24,981 nucleotides of DNA, taken from a virus. The DNA lies in the IMG/VR virus record IMGVR_UViG_3300017749_000124, positions 1 to 24,981 of that record. One strand, given 5' to 3'. Position 1 is the first letter of the stretch, and each line of letters begins with the position of its first letter. The notes under the pieces are model-generated. The model saw nothing but the letters and a program-made list of their open reading frames with translations, made no database searches and was not told where the DNA came from. Shown here piece by piece: positions 1-6,571 of the stretch. Both the position numbers and the translations under genes were made by a program.

Positions 1-23
1 AACATGTGTTAAACAAACATTAG

Positions 24-200
24 ATGTCAAAAAAGTACTTCAACATAGTTCAGATACTAGGATGGAGTAGAGAAGAACAAGTAGAACATAAGGTTTGTTC
101 GGTTAAAGATTGTAAAAGATGGGGAGGATTCGGAATAAATGAGAATAGCCGCTATTATTTTGTATGTGGTAAGCATTATTCAGGGCAAAAAGCATCCTGA
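24..200 (+). CDS. Small zinc-finger-like protein (58 aa), unknown function
   Basis: An intact 58-codon frame starts at the ATG directly after an in-frame TAG (21-23), so no longer start exists. That TAG abutting ATG also suggests the tail of an upstream gene ending at 23. The protein has a C-X4-C pair at residues 25-30 (CSVKDC) and a C-X2-H pair at 48-51 (CGKH), separated by a Trp/Gly/Arg/Tyr-rich loop. This spacing is typical of small zinc-binding treble-clef or ribbon modules; zinc binding is inferred. I do not recognise a family. It lies upstream of the late structural operon, pointing away from the left edge, and its end faces a minus-strand gene 22 bp away. It could belong to the end of an early or middle gene block. 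Confidence 0.6.
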   Translation: MSKKYFNIVQILGWSREEQVEHKVCSVKDCKRWGGFGINENSRYYFVCGKHYSGQKAS

Positions 201-222
201 AAAAGACGAACACGAAGTATAC

Positions 223-384
223 TTAGCTTCTGATAGATATTGAGTTAGGGAATCTTCCGTCTTGCTTATAAGATACATAAGCAAATCGCCAATCATCACC
301 ATATTCTGCTTTACAGAACTGTATTATTCCATCATCAAGATGTACAGAGGGCTTTTTAAAAATATTTTTTAATAAATTAAGCAT
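223..384 (-). CDS. Small hypothetical protein on the minus strand (53 aa)
   Basis: The minus strand carries an open frame from the ATG at 384-382 to TAA at 225-223. The product begins MLNLLKNIFKKPSVHLDDG and continues with an aromatic, charged stretch (AEYGDDWRFAYVSYKQDGRFP) that reads like real protein rather than an AT-rich shadow frame. It is convergent with the 58-aa gene, ending 22 bp from it, and does not overlap any plus-strand gene. Its upstream side opens into the 258-bp gap in front of the late operon, so that gap may hold divergent promoters. There is no convincing Shine-Dalgarno sequence (only AAGAA next to the ATG). Family and function are not recognised. It would be the only minus-strand gene in the window. 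Confidence 0.4.
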   Translation of the reverse strand: MLNLLKNIFKKPSVHLDDGIIQFCKAEYGDDWRFAYVSYKQDGRFPNSISIRS

Positions 385-417
385 TTCTTATAGGATAATT
401 AATATATAGGTTCTGAT

Positions 418-465
418 AAAGCTAGTGTTATTTAGGCAAAGCTATTATGTTATTTATTCAAAGCT
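418..465. repeat. Imperfect tandem (iteron-like) repeat, three AAAGCT copies
   Basis: AAAGCT occurs at 418-423, 438-443 and 460-465, that is 20 and 22 bp apart. The first two units also share the following TGTTATTTA (allowing a 2-bp indel), so this is an imperfect tandem repeat of about 21 bp, close to two helical turns. Repeats of this phase can bind a protein on one face of the helix; that reading is inferred. Confidence 0.45.
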
Positions 466-477
466 GTCAACGGACAG
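464..477. repeat. Short inverted repeat CTGTC-AACG-GACAG
   Basis: A perfect 5-bp stem with a 4-base loop, extendable by a G-T and an A-T pair (462-479). It directly follows and touches the third AAAGCT repeat. No T tract follows on the plus strand and only a short one on the minus strand, so an operator half-site pair or weak minus-strand hairpin is as likely as a terminator. Confidence 0.3.
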
Positions 478-582
478 TTAATGTGAATTGTTTATCTGTA
501 TTTTATATTTATATTCCTTATACAACACTTCAAAACAGGAACTTAATAGAGTTCTAGCTTGTCAGGTTATGACATGGTGTTG

Positions 583-599
583 ATCCAGCTGGATTTTTT
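583..599. repeat. 12-bp palindrome followed by T tract
   Basis: ATCCAGCTGGAT (583-594) is a perfect palindrome whose last T begins a run of six T (594-599). As RNA it could form only a 4-bp stem with an AGCT loop, weak for an intrinsic terminator. As DNA it is a possible dimeric operator, 26 bases before the Shine-Dalgarno sequence of the first late gene. Confidence 0.3.
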
Positions 600-642
600 A
601 TTTGAAGTTTGTGTAAATTTTGAGTAGAAAGGGTATATGGCT

Positions 643-861
643 ATGACACCATCAGAAAGTAAGGTCAATGAAATCCGTAAGGAAATCAAAACCTTAAAGA
701 AACATAACGCTGAATTAGAATTACAAGTGAAGTTCTTGATTGAAAGATTAGAGTTAAAGAATGAACAGTTATTTAAATTCAGAACAGAAACCCTCAACAA
801 AAGTGTTGATGATTTTATTAAATTTAAATCAGATATAATGGAGCAACAAACAAATGCCTAA
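643..861 (+). CDS. Small coiled-coil protein at the head of the late operon (72 aa)
   Basis: The product is mostly heptad-patterned and charged (EIRKEIKTLKKHNAELELQ onward), with leucines and isoleucines at coiled-coil spacing over about residues 5-45, so a parallel coiled-coil dimer or an adaptor is likely. Function is not recognised. Two starts are possible, ATG 637 (74 aa) and ATG 643 (72 aa); I prefer 643 because the AGAAAGGG Shine-Dalgarno at 626-633 is 9 bases away, against 3 for ATG 637. It is the first gene after the 258-bp gap and has its own ribosome binding site, so it probably opens the transcription unit. Its end overlaps the next start by 8 bases (854-861). Confidence 0.65.
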   Translation: MTPSESKVNEIRKEIKTLKKHNAELELQVKFLIERLELKNEQLFKFRTETLNKSVDDFIKFKSDIMEQQTNA

Positions 862-970
862 AGTCGGAAAAAAAACATACCCATATTCTGCTGCTGGAAT
901 GAGAGCAGCTAAGAAAGACGCTATGAAAAAAGGCGTTAAAATGAGTATGAAAAAAACTAAAAAGAAATAA
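854..970 (+). CDS. Lysine-rich micro-protein (38 aa)
   Basis: A 38-codon gene overlapping the previous one by 8 bases and ending in TAATG with the next. The sequence starts MPKVGKKTYPYSAAGMRAA and ends in a Lys-rich tail: 13 Lys and 1 Arg against a single Asp. Small proteins beginning MPKVG..YPY are, from memory, common near the terminase and portal genes of marine podoviruses, always unassigned. The strong positive charge suggests nucleic acid or membrane binding (inference). It fits the pattern of tightly coupled basic genes that follows. Too short for most gene callers, but the conserved start motif and the exact fit between neighbours support it. Confidence 0.65.
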   Translation: MPKVGKKTYPYSAAGMRAAKKDAMKKGVKMSMKKTKKK

Positions 971-1143
971 TGCCTAGTAAAGTAAATCAGGCTGGTAACT
1001 ATACTAAACCAAGCATGAGAAAAAGATTATTTAACAGTATTAAAGCTAGTTCTGTACAAGGAACTGCTGCTGGTAAATGGTCTGCAAGAAAGGCCCAGCT
1101 GTTAGCTAAAAGATATAAAGCAGCTGGTGGTGGATATAAGTAA
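970..1143 (+). CDS. Small basic conserved phage protein (57 aa)
   Basis: A 57-codon gene joined by TAATG overlaps at both ends. The product (MPSKVNQAGNYTKPSMRKRL at the start, KWSARKAQLLAKRYKAAGGGYK at the end) has 13 basic and no acidic residues. The pattern NxAGNYTKPxMRKxLF...KWSARKAQxLAKxYKxxGGGY is one I recognise from many phages, where it is annotated as hypothetical. It is probably nucleic-acid-binding or a minor virion protein, by charge and context only. Translation probably depends on reinitiation after the 38-aa gene, since there is no Shine-Dalgarno sequence. Confidence 0.75.
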   Translation: MPSKVNQAGNYTKPSMRKRLFNSIKASSVQGTAAGKWSARKAQLLAKRYKAAGGGYK

Positions 1144-1391
1144 TGGCTCTTGCCAAATCACAAAGAAGTTTAAAAGCATGGGGTAGTCAGAAATGGCGAA
1201 CTAAATCTGGTAAACGATCTAGTGATACAGGCGAAAGATATCTTCCTACTAAAGCAATCAACGCATTAAGTGCATCTGAATATGCAGCTACTACCAAAGC
1301 TAAAAGAAAAGCAAAAGCTAAAGGTAAACAAGTTTCTAAACAACCTAAAAAAATAGCTAAAAAAACAGCATCTTATAGAAAGTTTAGTTAA
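1143..1391 (+). CDS. Small basic phage protein, DUF5872-like (82 aa)
   Basis: The 82-aa product has two parts. Residues 1-50 hold the conserved block SLKAWGSQKWRTKSGKRSS (9-27) and TGERYLPTKAINALSASEYAAT (29-50). The tail (51-82) is almost all Lys, Ala and Arg (TKAKRKAKAKGKQ...KKIAKKTASYRKF). The block resembles the family I know as DUF5872, found in phages and in some bacterial proteins without known role; the assignment is from memory. TAATG overlaps at both ends. The H1-like tail suggests DNA contact, perhaps during packaging, which is inference from charge and from position just upstream of terminase. Confidence 0.75.
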   Translation: MALAKSQRSLKAWGSQKWRTKSGKRSSDTGERYLPTKAINALSASEYAATTKAKRKAKAKGKQVSKQPKKIAKKTASYRKFS

Positions 1392-1627
1392 TGGTAGCTA
1401 AAAAATATCAGAATCCATCAGGTGGACTTAATGCAGCTGGTCGTAAATATTTTAAAAACAAAGATGGTTCTAATTTAAAACCACCAGCACCCAATCCCAA
1501 AACTAAAAAGTCAAAAGGTAGAAAAAAAAGTTTTTGTGCTAGGATGTCAGGAGTAAAAGGGCCAATGAAAGATTCAAAAGGTAGACCAACTCGTAAAGCA
1601 TTAGCTTTAAGAAAATGGAAATGTTAA
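1391..1627 (+). CDS. Small basic phage protein, DUF6321-like (78 aa)
   Basis: A 78-aa product with an N-terminal NPSGGLNAAGRKYF motif (8-21), a Lys/Pro-rich middle, and a conserved end, KSFCARMSGVKGPMKDSKGR (46-65) followed by PTRKALALRKWKC (66-78). The SFCARMSGVKGPMKD..G.PTRKALALRKW signature is widespread in phages and matches what I remember as DUF6321; function unknown. The two cysteines (49 and 78) bracket the conserved C-terminal block. TAATG overlaps at both ends. Together with its three upstream neighbours it forms a run of four basic proteins with few or no acidic residues. Confidence 0.75.
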   Translation: MVAKKYQNPSGGLNAAGRKYFKNKDGSNLKPPAPNPKTKKSKGRKKSFCARMSGVKGPMKDSKGRPTRKALALRKWKC

Positions 1628-1875
1628 TGACAGATAATTTTGTACGACCACCAGATTTTGATCCTATTGATGCTGAAGTAGATATAGATAATAGAAAACA
1701 ATTTCCTCTATCTTTTCAAGATAGACAAAGATTAAGAAAAATAGTTAAGAAAGTACACTTAAAATTCTTGCCAGAAGAACTCTTAACTGATAAAGAAGCT
1801 GATAAGATGATTGAAGCATTAGGGCCAAGCGTTAGGGAGAAGTTACTGATTGAGCATATTGCAAAAGTCAAGTAA
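1627..1875 (+). CDS. 82-aa protein upstream of TerL; possible small terminase subunit
   Basis: I chose ATG 1627 over the in-frame ATGs at 1615 and 1621 because it makes a TAATG overlap with the preceding stop, as at every neighbouring junction. The product has an acidic N terminus (MTDNFVRPPDFDPIDAEVDI), then a basic helix (QDRQRLRKIVKKVHLK) and a helical C terminus (LLTDKEADKMIEALGPSVRE). Its place directly before, and coupled to, the large terminase is where T7-type phages keep a small terminase subunit (T7 gp18 is 89 aa). No helix-turn-helix or other diagnostic motif is clear, so the terminase role rests on position and size alone. Confidence 0.7.
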   Translation: MTDNFVRPPDFDPIDAEVDIDNRKQFPLSFQDRQRLRKIVKKVHLKFLPEELLTDKEADKMIEALGPSVREKLLIEHIAKVK

Positions 1876-3389
1876 TGGAATTTAATTATAAACCAGATGG
1901 ACAAACACTTAGAGGCTTTCTTAAATCAAACGATTTCTTTAGAGGACTTCGAGGCCCAGTTGGAAGCGGTAAGTCAGTTGCTTGCTGTATTGAAATATTT
2001 AGAAGGGCACTTCAACAATCTAAAGGTGTTGACGGAAGAAGAAAATCTCGTTGGGCTGTTATCAGAAACACGAACCCTCAATTAAAAACTACAACAATTA
2101 AAACATGGCTGGATTGGTTTCCAGAAAATACATTTGGGCCATTTAGATGGTCAGTTCCGTACACACATCAGATTACTATTGGTGATGCAGACTTAGAAGT
2201 TATCTTTCTTGCATTAGATAGACCAGAAGATGTAAAGAAACTACTATCATTAGAGCTAACTGGTGTCTGGGTGAATGAAGCAAGAGAGTTACCTAAGTCA
2301 ATTATTGATGCTTGTACTATGCGTGTAGGTAGATTCCCCTCTATGCGTGATGGTGGTGCATCATGGTATGGTGTTATTGCTGATACAAATGCACCTGAAG
2401 AAGATCATTGGTGGGCAGTTATGGCTGGTGATGTACCAGTGCCAGATCACATACGAAAAGAAGAAGCATTGATGTTAGTCAAGCCTGATAACTGGAGTTT
2501 TCATACACAACCTTCTGCTTTATTAGAAAAAAAAGATGATAAAGGCGAACTAACTGGATATAAAAGAAATCCTTTATGTGAAAATAAAAAATTTATTACA
2601 GATGCTTACTATGAAAACATAGTCAAAGGTAAAACTAAAGGATGGATTGATGTTTATGTCATGAATAAACTAGGATCATTAGAAGAAGGTAAGCCTGTCT
2701 ATCCAAGTTGGAGTGAAGATATACATCTTAGTAAAGAAGTTATTACACCATTCCCTACTGACGTATTTATTGGTATTGACTTTGGATTAACACCAGCAGC
2801 AGTCTTTGGACAGAAGCTATCAAGTGGAAGATGGATTATCTTACAAGAACTTGTATGCTTTGATATGGGTATAGTTAGATTTACTGAATTATTAAAACAT
2901 GAAATAGCAAAAACATACAAAGGATTAACTATAGATATTTATGGTGATCCAGCTGGTGACTTTAGAGTGCAGACAGATGAAGCAACTCCGTTCCAAATAA
3001 TGAGATCACAAGGAATTAAGGCTAGACCAGCTCCAAGTAATGACGTTTCTCTGCGTATAGAAGCTGTAGAAACAGCTTTGAGTAGGTTAGTAGAAGGCAA
3101 GTCTGGTTTTTTACTAAACAATAGCTGTGTGAACCTTAAAAAAGGTTTTAATGGTGGCTATCATTATAGAAGAATACAAACATCTGGTGATCGGTATGAT
3201 GAAAAGCCAAATAAAAACAAATATTCTCATGTACATGATGCTTTACAGTATATGTTAATGGGTGCTGGAGAAGGCAAACAGCTAACAGTAGGAATATCAA
3301 CACCTAGTGCTGTAGTTAAAACTAGAGGTTGGAATATATTTGACAAAAAGAAAAAGAAATCAATATGGCAAAACAGATCAAGTTTTTAA
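1875..3389 (+). CDS. terL: Terminase large subunit (ATPase and nuclease)
   Basis: This 504-aa protein is the DNA-packaging motor. The ATPase domain shows a Walker A motif GPVGSGKS at 27-34, a Walker B strand VWVNEA at 131-136 with the catalytic Glu at 135, and the coupling motif ADTNAP at 169-174. The nuclease domain, which cuts the concatemer, has RNase-H-type acidic residues: Asp302 in GIDFG, Asp358 in YGDPAGD, and Asp455 in HVHDALQY. All motifs are intact and the length is normal. It acts at the portal vertex. It starts in a TAATG overlap and ends 25 bases inside the next gene. In T7 the terminase genes lie after the tail fibre; here they precede the portal. Confidence 0.95.
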   Translation: MEFNYKPDGQTLRGFLKSNDFFRGLRGPVGSGKSVACCIEIFRRALQQSKGVDGRRKSRWAVIRNTNPQLKTTTIKTWLDWFPENTFGPFRWSVPYTHQITIGDADLEVIFLALDRPEDVKKLLSLELTGVWVNEARELPKSIIDACTMRVGRFPSMRDGGASWYGVIADTNAPEEDHWWAVMAGDVPVPDHIRKEEALMLVKPDNWSFHTQPSALLEKKDDKGELTGYKRNPLCENKKFITDAYYENIVKGKTKGWIDVYVMNKLGSLEEGKPVYPSWSEDIHLSKEVITPFPTDVFIGIDFGLTPAAVFGQKLSSGRWIILQELVCFDMGIVRFTELLKHEIAKTYKGLTIDIYGDPAGDFRVQTDEATPFQIMRSQGIKARPAPSNDVSLRIEAVETALSRLVEGKSGFLLNNSCVNLKKGFNGGYHYRRIQTSGDRYDEKPNKNKYSHVHDALQYMLMGAGEGKQLTVGISTPSAVVKTRGWNIFDKKKKKSIWQNRSSF

Positions 3390-3778
3390 TATACTTCTTT
3401 GAAAACGAAGATGGTCATAAACACACTAAAAAATTTAGAAGAGGATTTAAACACTGTGGAGTTATTAGTTATGATCCATCTACTAAACATTGGATAATAT
3501 TAGAGTATATATTTGGTCAATTATTAGTAGAATCAATAAGTGATAAAACTGCTGAAGCATTTTTTAGAATGATTAGAATGAAGAATGGTGTAGTATTAGA
3601 TGGTGAAATGGAACATAAAAAGACTGGATTCCCAAGTTTTATGGGATCGTGGATTAAAGAACATAGTTGTGTAAGTTATGTACAAAGATTGATTGGATAT
3701 AATAAATGGTGGATCTTTACACCATATCAATTATATTGTGCGTTGAAAAAAGAGGGATATTCTGAAATAGATTTATAA
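3365..3778 (+). CDS. Conserved phage protein, possible permuted NlpC/P60-like fold (137 aa)
   Basis: The 137-aa product has a His-containing strand motif GFKHCGVISYD (28-37, His30) and, much later, Cys102 in HSCVSYVQRLIG, followed by the conserved ending WWIFTPYQLYCALKK. A His-before-Cys order with HxG-like and CxxxV motifs is what circularly permuted NlpC/P60 (YiiX-type) papain-like folds show, where the usual Cys-then-His order is swapped. Proteins ending in a TPYQLY-type motif are frequent in podoviruses, unassigned. Peptidase or amidase activity is only an inference. The gene overlaps the terL 3' end by 25 bases and the next gene by one base. Confidence 0.8.
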   Translation: MAKQIKFLIYFFENEDGHKHTKKFRRGFKHCGVISYDPSTKHWIILEYIFGQLLVESISDKTAEAFFRMIRMKNGVVLDGEMEHKKTGFPSFMGSWIKEHSCVSYVQRLIGYNKWWIFTPYQLYCALKKEGYSEIDL

Positions 3779-4005
3779 TGGGAAATTTATTCAAATCAAC
3801 TAAGTATAGAGAAACTCCAGCTGATAAAGCTTTGAGAGAAGATATTGAAAAAAAGAATAAACAAGAAGATAAAGAGTTAGAAGAAGCAAGATTAAAAGAA
3901 GCTAGAATAAAAAAAAGAATGGCTAAAGGAATGTTAGGATCAAGAAGTTTATTTTCTAAATCTGGTATGTCAGGATTCTTTAGAGATGGAGAAAGTATTG
4001 AGTAG
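3778..4005 (+). CDS. Small charged protein between terminase and portal (75 aa)
   Basis: The product is a highly charged helix (residues about 12-50, rich in Glu, Lys and Arg, coiled-coil-like) followed by a short hydrophobic/Gly motif, KGMLGSRSLFSKSGMSGFF (50-68). The ending GSRSLxS.....GF is familiar from small phage proteins located before portal genes; none has a known role to my knowledge. It starts in a TAATG overlap and its last 20 bases overlap the next gene. A head or connector accessory role would fit its place but is unproven. Confidence 0.75.
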   Translation: MGNLFKSTKYRETPADKALREDIEKKNKQEDKELEEARLKEARIKKRMAKGMLGSRSLFSKSGMSGFFRDGESIE

Positions 4006-4765
4006 TCAAGGTTCATCAGCTTCAAAAGCTTCTAATGAAAAAGCAAAGCAAACAGGAGCAGCAGCAAATGTTTATGCTAAACAAAAACTAGGTATTAGAA
4101 AAACTGTTGCTGGCCCAGTACAAGGAGCTAGTGATAGTGTTACTGGATTTTATTCAACAACAAGTCCTAATCAAATGTATGGTACTGAGTATTCTACAGC
4201 AAGAAATGAATATTTAGCATCACAAGGTTTAGGAAGTGTTACAGATACTGGACAGTATAGATCATTTGTTAAAACAGATAATGGTCAAGTATCTACTTTA
4301 GAATCTCGTCAAGCTTATGAAGCATCAAGACAAGAAGCAATTCCTTTATCAAGACAAATGTATGATTCTCAACAAAAGTTTATGAAAATAGGTGGAGCTA
4401 TAGCTACTGGATTAACTGGTATGCCATCTTTTTTTACTTCAGCATATTATGCTAGCAAAAAACCATATAGCCAATATGTTGATAATTACATGAGTAAAGC
4501 AAAAACAAGTTTAAATAGAAGTAATACTAATGCTAATAAAACAACAAACAATCAACAAACAACAACTGTTAAAGATACACCAAAAGTTGCAAATGATTTT
4601 GATGCAGCTGCTAGAGGAGATCAAAGTGCTTTGCGTAGAATTGAAGCTCTATCTAGACAAAAAGAAGCTGGTAGTCCTAACAGAAAATTTTTAGTATCAT
4701 CAGCAAAAACATTTTTAGGTAGAATGCAAAGTGGAACTTTAGATTCGGATTATAATACATTTTAA
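3986..4765 (+). CDS. Unassigned Ser/Ala/Gln-rich protein before the portal (259 aa)
   Basis: I do not recognise this 259-aa protein. It is rich in Ser, Ala, Thr, Gln and Lys, without cysteine. An N-terminal helical region (about 1-40) leads to a tyrosine-rich segment (55-125), a Gly/Ala hydrophobic patch (GGAIATGLTGMPSFF, about 136-150), and an Asn/Thr-rich linker (about 174-195) before a final charged helix (about 200-255). Composition resembles minor internal virion proteins. The start ATG lies 20 bases inside the previous gene and the end forms a TAATG overlap with the portal, so it is made together with the head proteins. A head-associated or ejected protein is the best guess, at low certainty. 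Confidence 0.75.
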   Translation: MEKVLSSQGSSASKASNEKAKQTGAAANVYAKQKLGIRKTVAGPVQGASDSVTGFYSTTSPNQMYGTEYSTARNEYLASQGLGSVTDTGQYRSFVKTDNGQVSTLESRQAYEASRQEAIPLSRQMYDSQQKFMKIGGAIATGLTGMPSFFTSAYYASKKPYSQYVDNYMSKAKTSLNRSNTNANKTTNNQQTTTVKDTPKVANDFDAAARGDQSALRRIEALSRQKEAGSPNRKFLVSSAKTFLGRMQSGTLDSDYNTF

Positions 4766-6363
4766 TGCCATATACACCTTACCCAGAAACTGATGCACCA
4801 TACTCAGGTAATGATCCTAGAGTAGCTTCTTTTATAAAAAAGTTTAGAGATGCTGAATATATTTTTGATAATTGGAAAGATAAATATGAAGAAGCATATG
4901 AATACACAATGCCACAAAGGGAATCTTTTTATGAAGAAACAATAGGAGAAAGAAGAACAGATAAAATATTTGATGAAACGGCTGTAGTAGGAGTACAAGA
5001 ATTTGCCTCAAGGTTACAAGCTGGAATGGTTCCAACTTATGGTCGTTGGGCAAACTTTGAAGCTGGTTCAGAAATACCAGATGACGCAATACCAGCAGTT
5101 AATGAACAGCTAGATGCTATTACTGAATATGTATTTGAAATACTAGGTGGTTCAAACTTCAATCAAGAAATACATGAAGCATTCATGGATTTAGCTATTG
5201 GAACAGCTGTTATATTAGTAGAAGAAGGTGATAGTCTTAATCCTATAAACTTTCAAGCAATACCTTTACCTAGAGTTATGCTTAATAATGGCCCTAATAA
5301 TAAAATAGATACAATCTTTAGAACTAGATATATTAATTATAATCATCTTATGACTGCATACCCTAAAGCAGAAATGTCGCCAGAAATGTTAAAAAAGATT
5401 TCAGATGATGGTCATAGCAAAGCAAAAATAATAGAAGGTGTATTTAAAGTTTACGATAAGCCTAATGAAGAAATATATAAATACTGTGTAGTTTGTATGG
5501 ATATGCAAGAAATGATTTTTGAAAAGGAATTAAAAGGTGTAGGTGCAAATCCTTATATTGCATTTAGATGGAATAAAGCATCAGGAGAAGTTTATGGTCG
5601 TGGCCCAGTGTTTAATGCTATGGCTGCAATTAAAACTACAAACTTAACAGTAGAACTCATCTTACAAAATGCTCAAATGAGTATATCTGGTATATATACT
5701 TTTGAAGATGATGGAGTAATAAATCCAGAAAATATTACATTACAACCCGGTGCTTTAATTCCTGTAGCACCAAATAGCAGAGGATTACAAGCACTTCCAG
5801 CTGCTGGTAGGTTTGATGTAGCTCAATTAATCTTAGGAGATATGAGAGCAAATATTAAAAAGGCTTTATACATGGAAACATTAGGTAGACCTGAAGGTAC
5901 ACCAATGTCAGCTACTGAAGTAGCAGAAAGAATGTCTGACCTATCACGACAAATAGGATCATCATTCGGAAGATTACAATCAGAGTTTGTAACACCCTTA
6001 CTAAGAAGGGTAATTAGAATATTAACTAAGCAAGGTAAAATACAAATACCAACAGTTAATAATAGAGAGGTAAAAGTAGTATCTACTTCACCATTATCTA
6101 AGGCACAACATCAACAAGATATAGCTGATGTAATGAGATTTTCAGAAATATTAGGAACTACATTTGGGCCAGATATGCTTAACATGGTAGTTAAACAAGA
6201 TGAAATAGCTAGATACTTAGTAGATAAAATGAATTTACCTGAAAAATTAGTAAGAACTCCTGAAGAACAACAAGAAGTAGTTTCAAGGTTGCAATCAGCA
6301 CAACAACAAGCTAATATGCAACCAAATGAGTTGGGAGAAACTACAGACCAAGAAGTCCAATAA
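4765..6363 (+). CDS. Portal protein (head-to-tail connector, T7 gp8 type)
   Basis: This 532-aa protein matches the T7-type connector in length (T7 gp8 is 536 aa) and in sequence style. The N terminus has the helix around RRTDKIFDETAVVGVQEFAS (about 63-82) followed by LQAGMVPTYGRWANFEAG, a signature of the head-tail connector family. A later stretch, YGRGPVFNAMAAIKTTN, and the helix-rich segment with EVAERMSDLSRQIGSSFGRL (about 386-405) also fit. It forms the dodecameric ring at one vertex, through which DNA enters and to which the tubular tail proteins bind. The gene starts in a TAATG overlap; its 3' end overlaps the Bbp19-like gene by 38 bases. Confidence 0.93.
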   Translation: MPYTPYPETDAPYSGNDPRVASFIKKFRDAEYIFDNWKDKYEEAYEYTMPQRESFYEETIGERRTDKIFDETAVVGVQEFASRLQAGMVPTYGRWANFEAGSEIPDDAIPAVNEQLDAITEYVFEILGGSNFNQEIHEAFMDLAIGTAVILVEEGDSLNPINFQAIPLPRVMLNNGPNNKIDTIFRTRYINYNHLMTAYPKAEMSPEMLKKISDDGHSKAKIIEGVFKVYDKPNEEIYKYCVVCMDMQEMIFEKELKGVGANPYIAFRWNKASGEVYGRGPVFNAMAAIKTTNLTVELILQNAQMSISGIYTFEDDGVINPENITLQPGALIPVAPNSRGLQALPAAGRFDVAQLILGDMRANIKKALYMETLGRPEGTPMSATEVAERMSDLSRQIGSSFGRLQSEFVTPLLRRVIRILTKQGKIQIPTVNNREVKVVSTSPLSKAQHQQDIADVMRFSEILGTTFGPDMLNMVVKQDEIARYLVDKMNLPEKLVRTPEEQQEVVSRLQSAQQQANMQPNELGETTDQEVQ

Positions 6364-6571
6364 AACAGAAACAACAGAGATAGATAAGATTTATGCCTCT
6401 GTTTTTAATCAGCCTGATGGCAAAAAATTATTGGAACATTTGGAATCGCTAACCATCAACGCATATTGTTCACCACAAATGAATCACCAAACGCTATGGC
6501 ATTTAGAAGGACAAAGATGGATAGTGGGATTAATTAAAAGTAAAGCAAAAAGAGGTACAGTAAATGAGTGA
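6326..6571 (+). CDS. Bbp19-like small phage protein (81 aa)
   Basis: The core IYASVFNQPDGKKLLEHLES (22-41) and the later LWHLEGQRWIVGLIK (57-71) match the pattern of the Bbp19-like family of small phage proteins (F..PDG...L..L...., then EGQR.V...I), usually found between portal and capsid genes. The family's function is unknown to me; a head-assembly role is inferred from the conserved position. The first 12 codons overlap the portal 3' end, and the last 8 bases overlap the scaffold gene. The start is less sure because no Shine-Dalgarno sequence precedes ATG 6326. Confidence 0.8.
   Translation: MSWEKLQTKKSNKTETTEIDKIYASVFNQPDGKKLLEHLESLTINAYCSPQMNHQTLWHLEGQRWIVGLIKSKAKRGTVNE

Larger units (their letters stand above)
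385..642. other. Non-coding gap with repeats; probable regulatory region before the late operon
   Basis: No convincing gene lies in these 258 bases, an exceptional length here. It holds three AAAGCT direct repeats (418-465), a CTGTC-AACG-GACAG inverted repeat (464-477), an AT-rich block (488-525) that could hold promoter elements but gives no unambiguous -35/-10 pair, a 12-bp palindrome followed by T residues (583-599), and the ribosome binding site of the next gene (AGAAAGGG, 626-633). A frame on the minus strand covers 567-800, but it is antisense to the coiled-coil gene and looks like a shadow. A divergent promoter/operator region is the most likely role, by inference. Confidence 0.5.

Noticed and set aside
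385-642. tRNA gene or phage-type (T7-like) promoter in the gap
   Set aside because: No cloverleaf or T-arm (GGTTCRA) could be placed, and no sequence close to a T7-class promoter was found; AT-rich -10-like matches are too frequent to be informative.
1897-2085. 62-codon plus-strand frame inside the 5' end of terL
   Set aside because: It overlaps the Walker A region of a strong gene in another frame and starts without a ribosome binding site.
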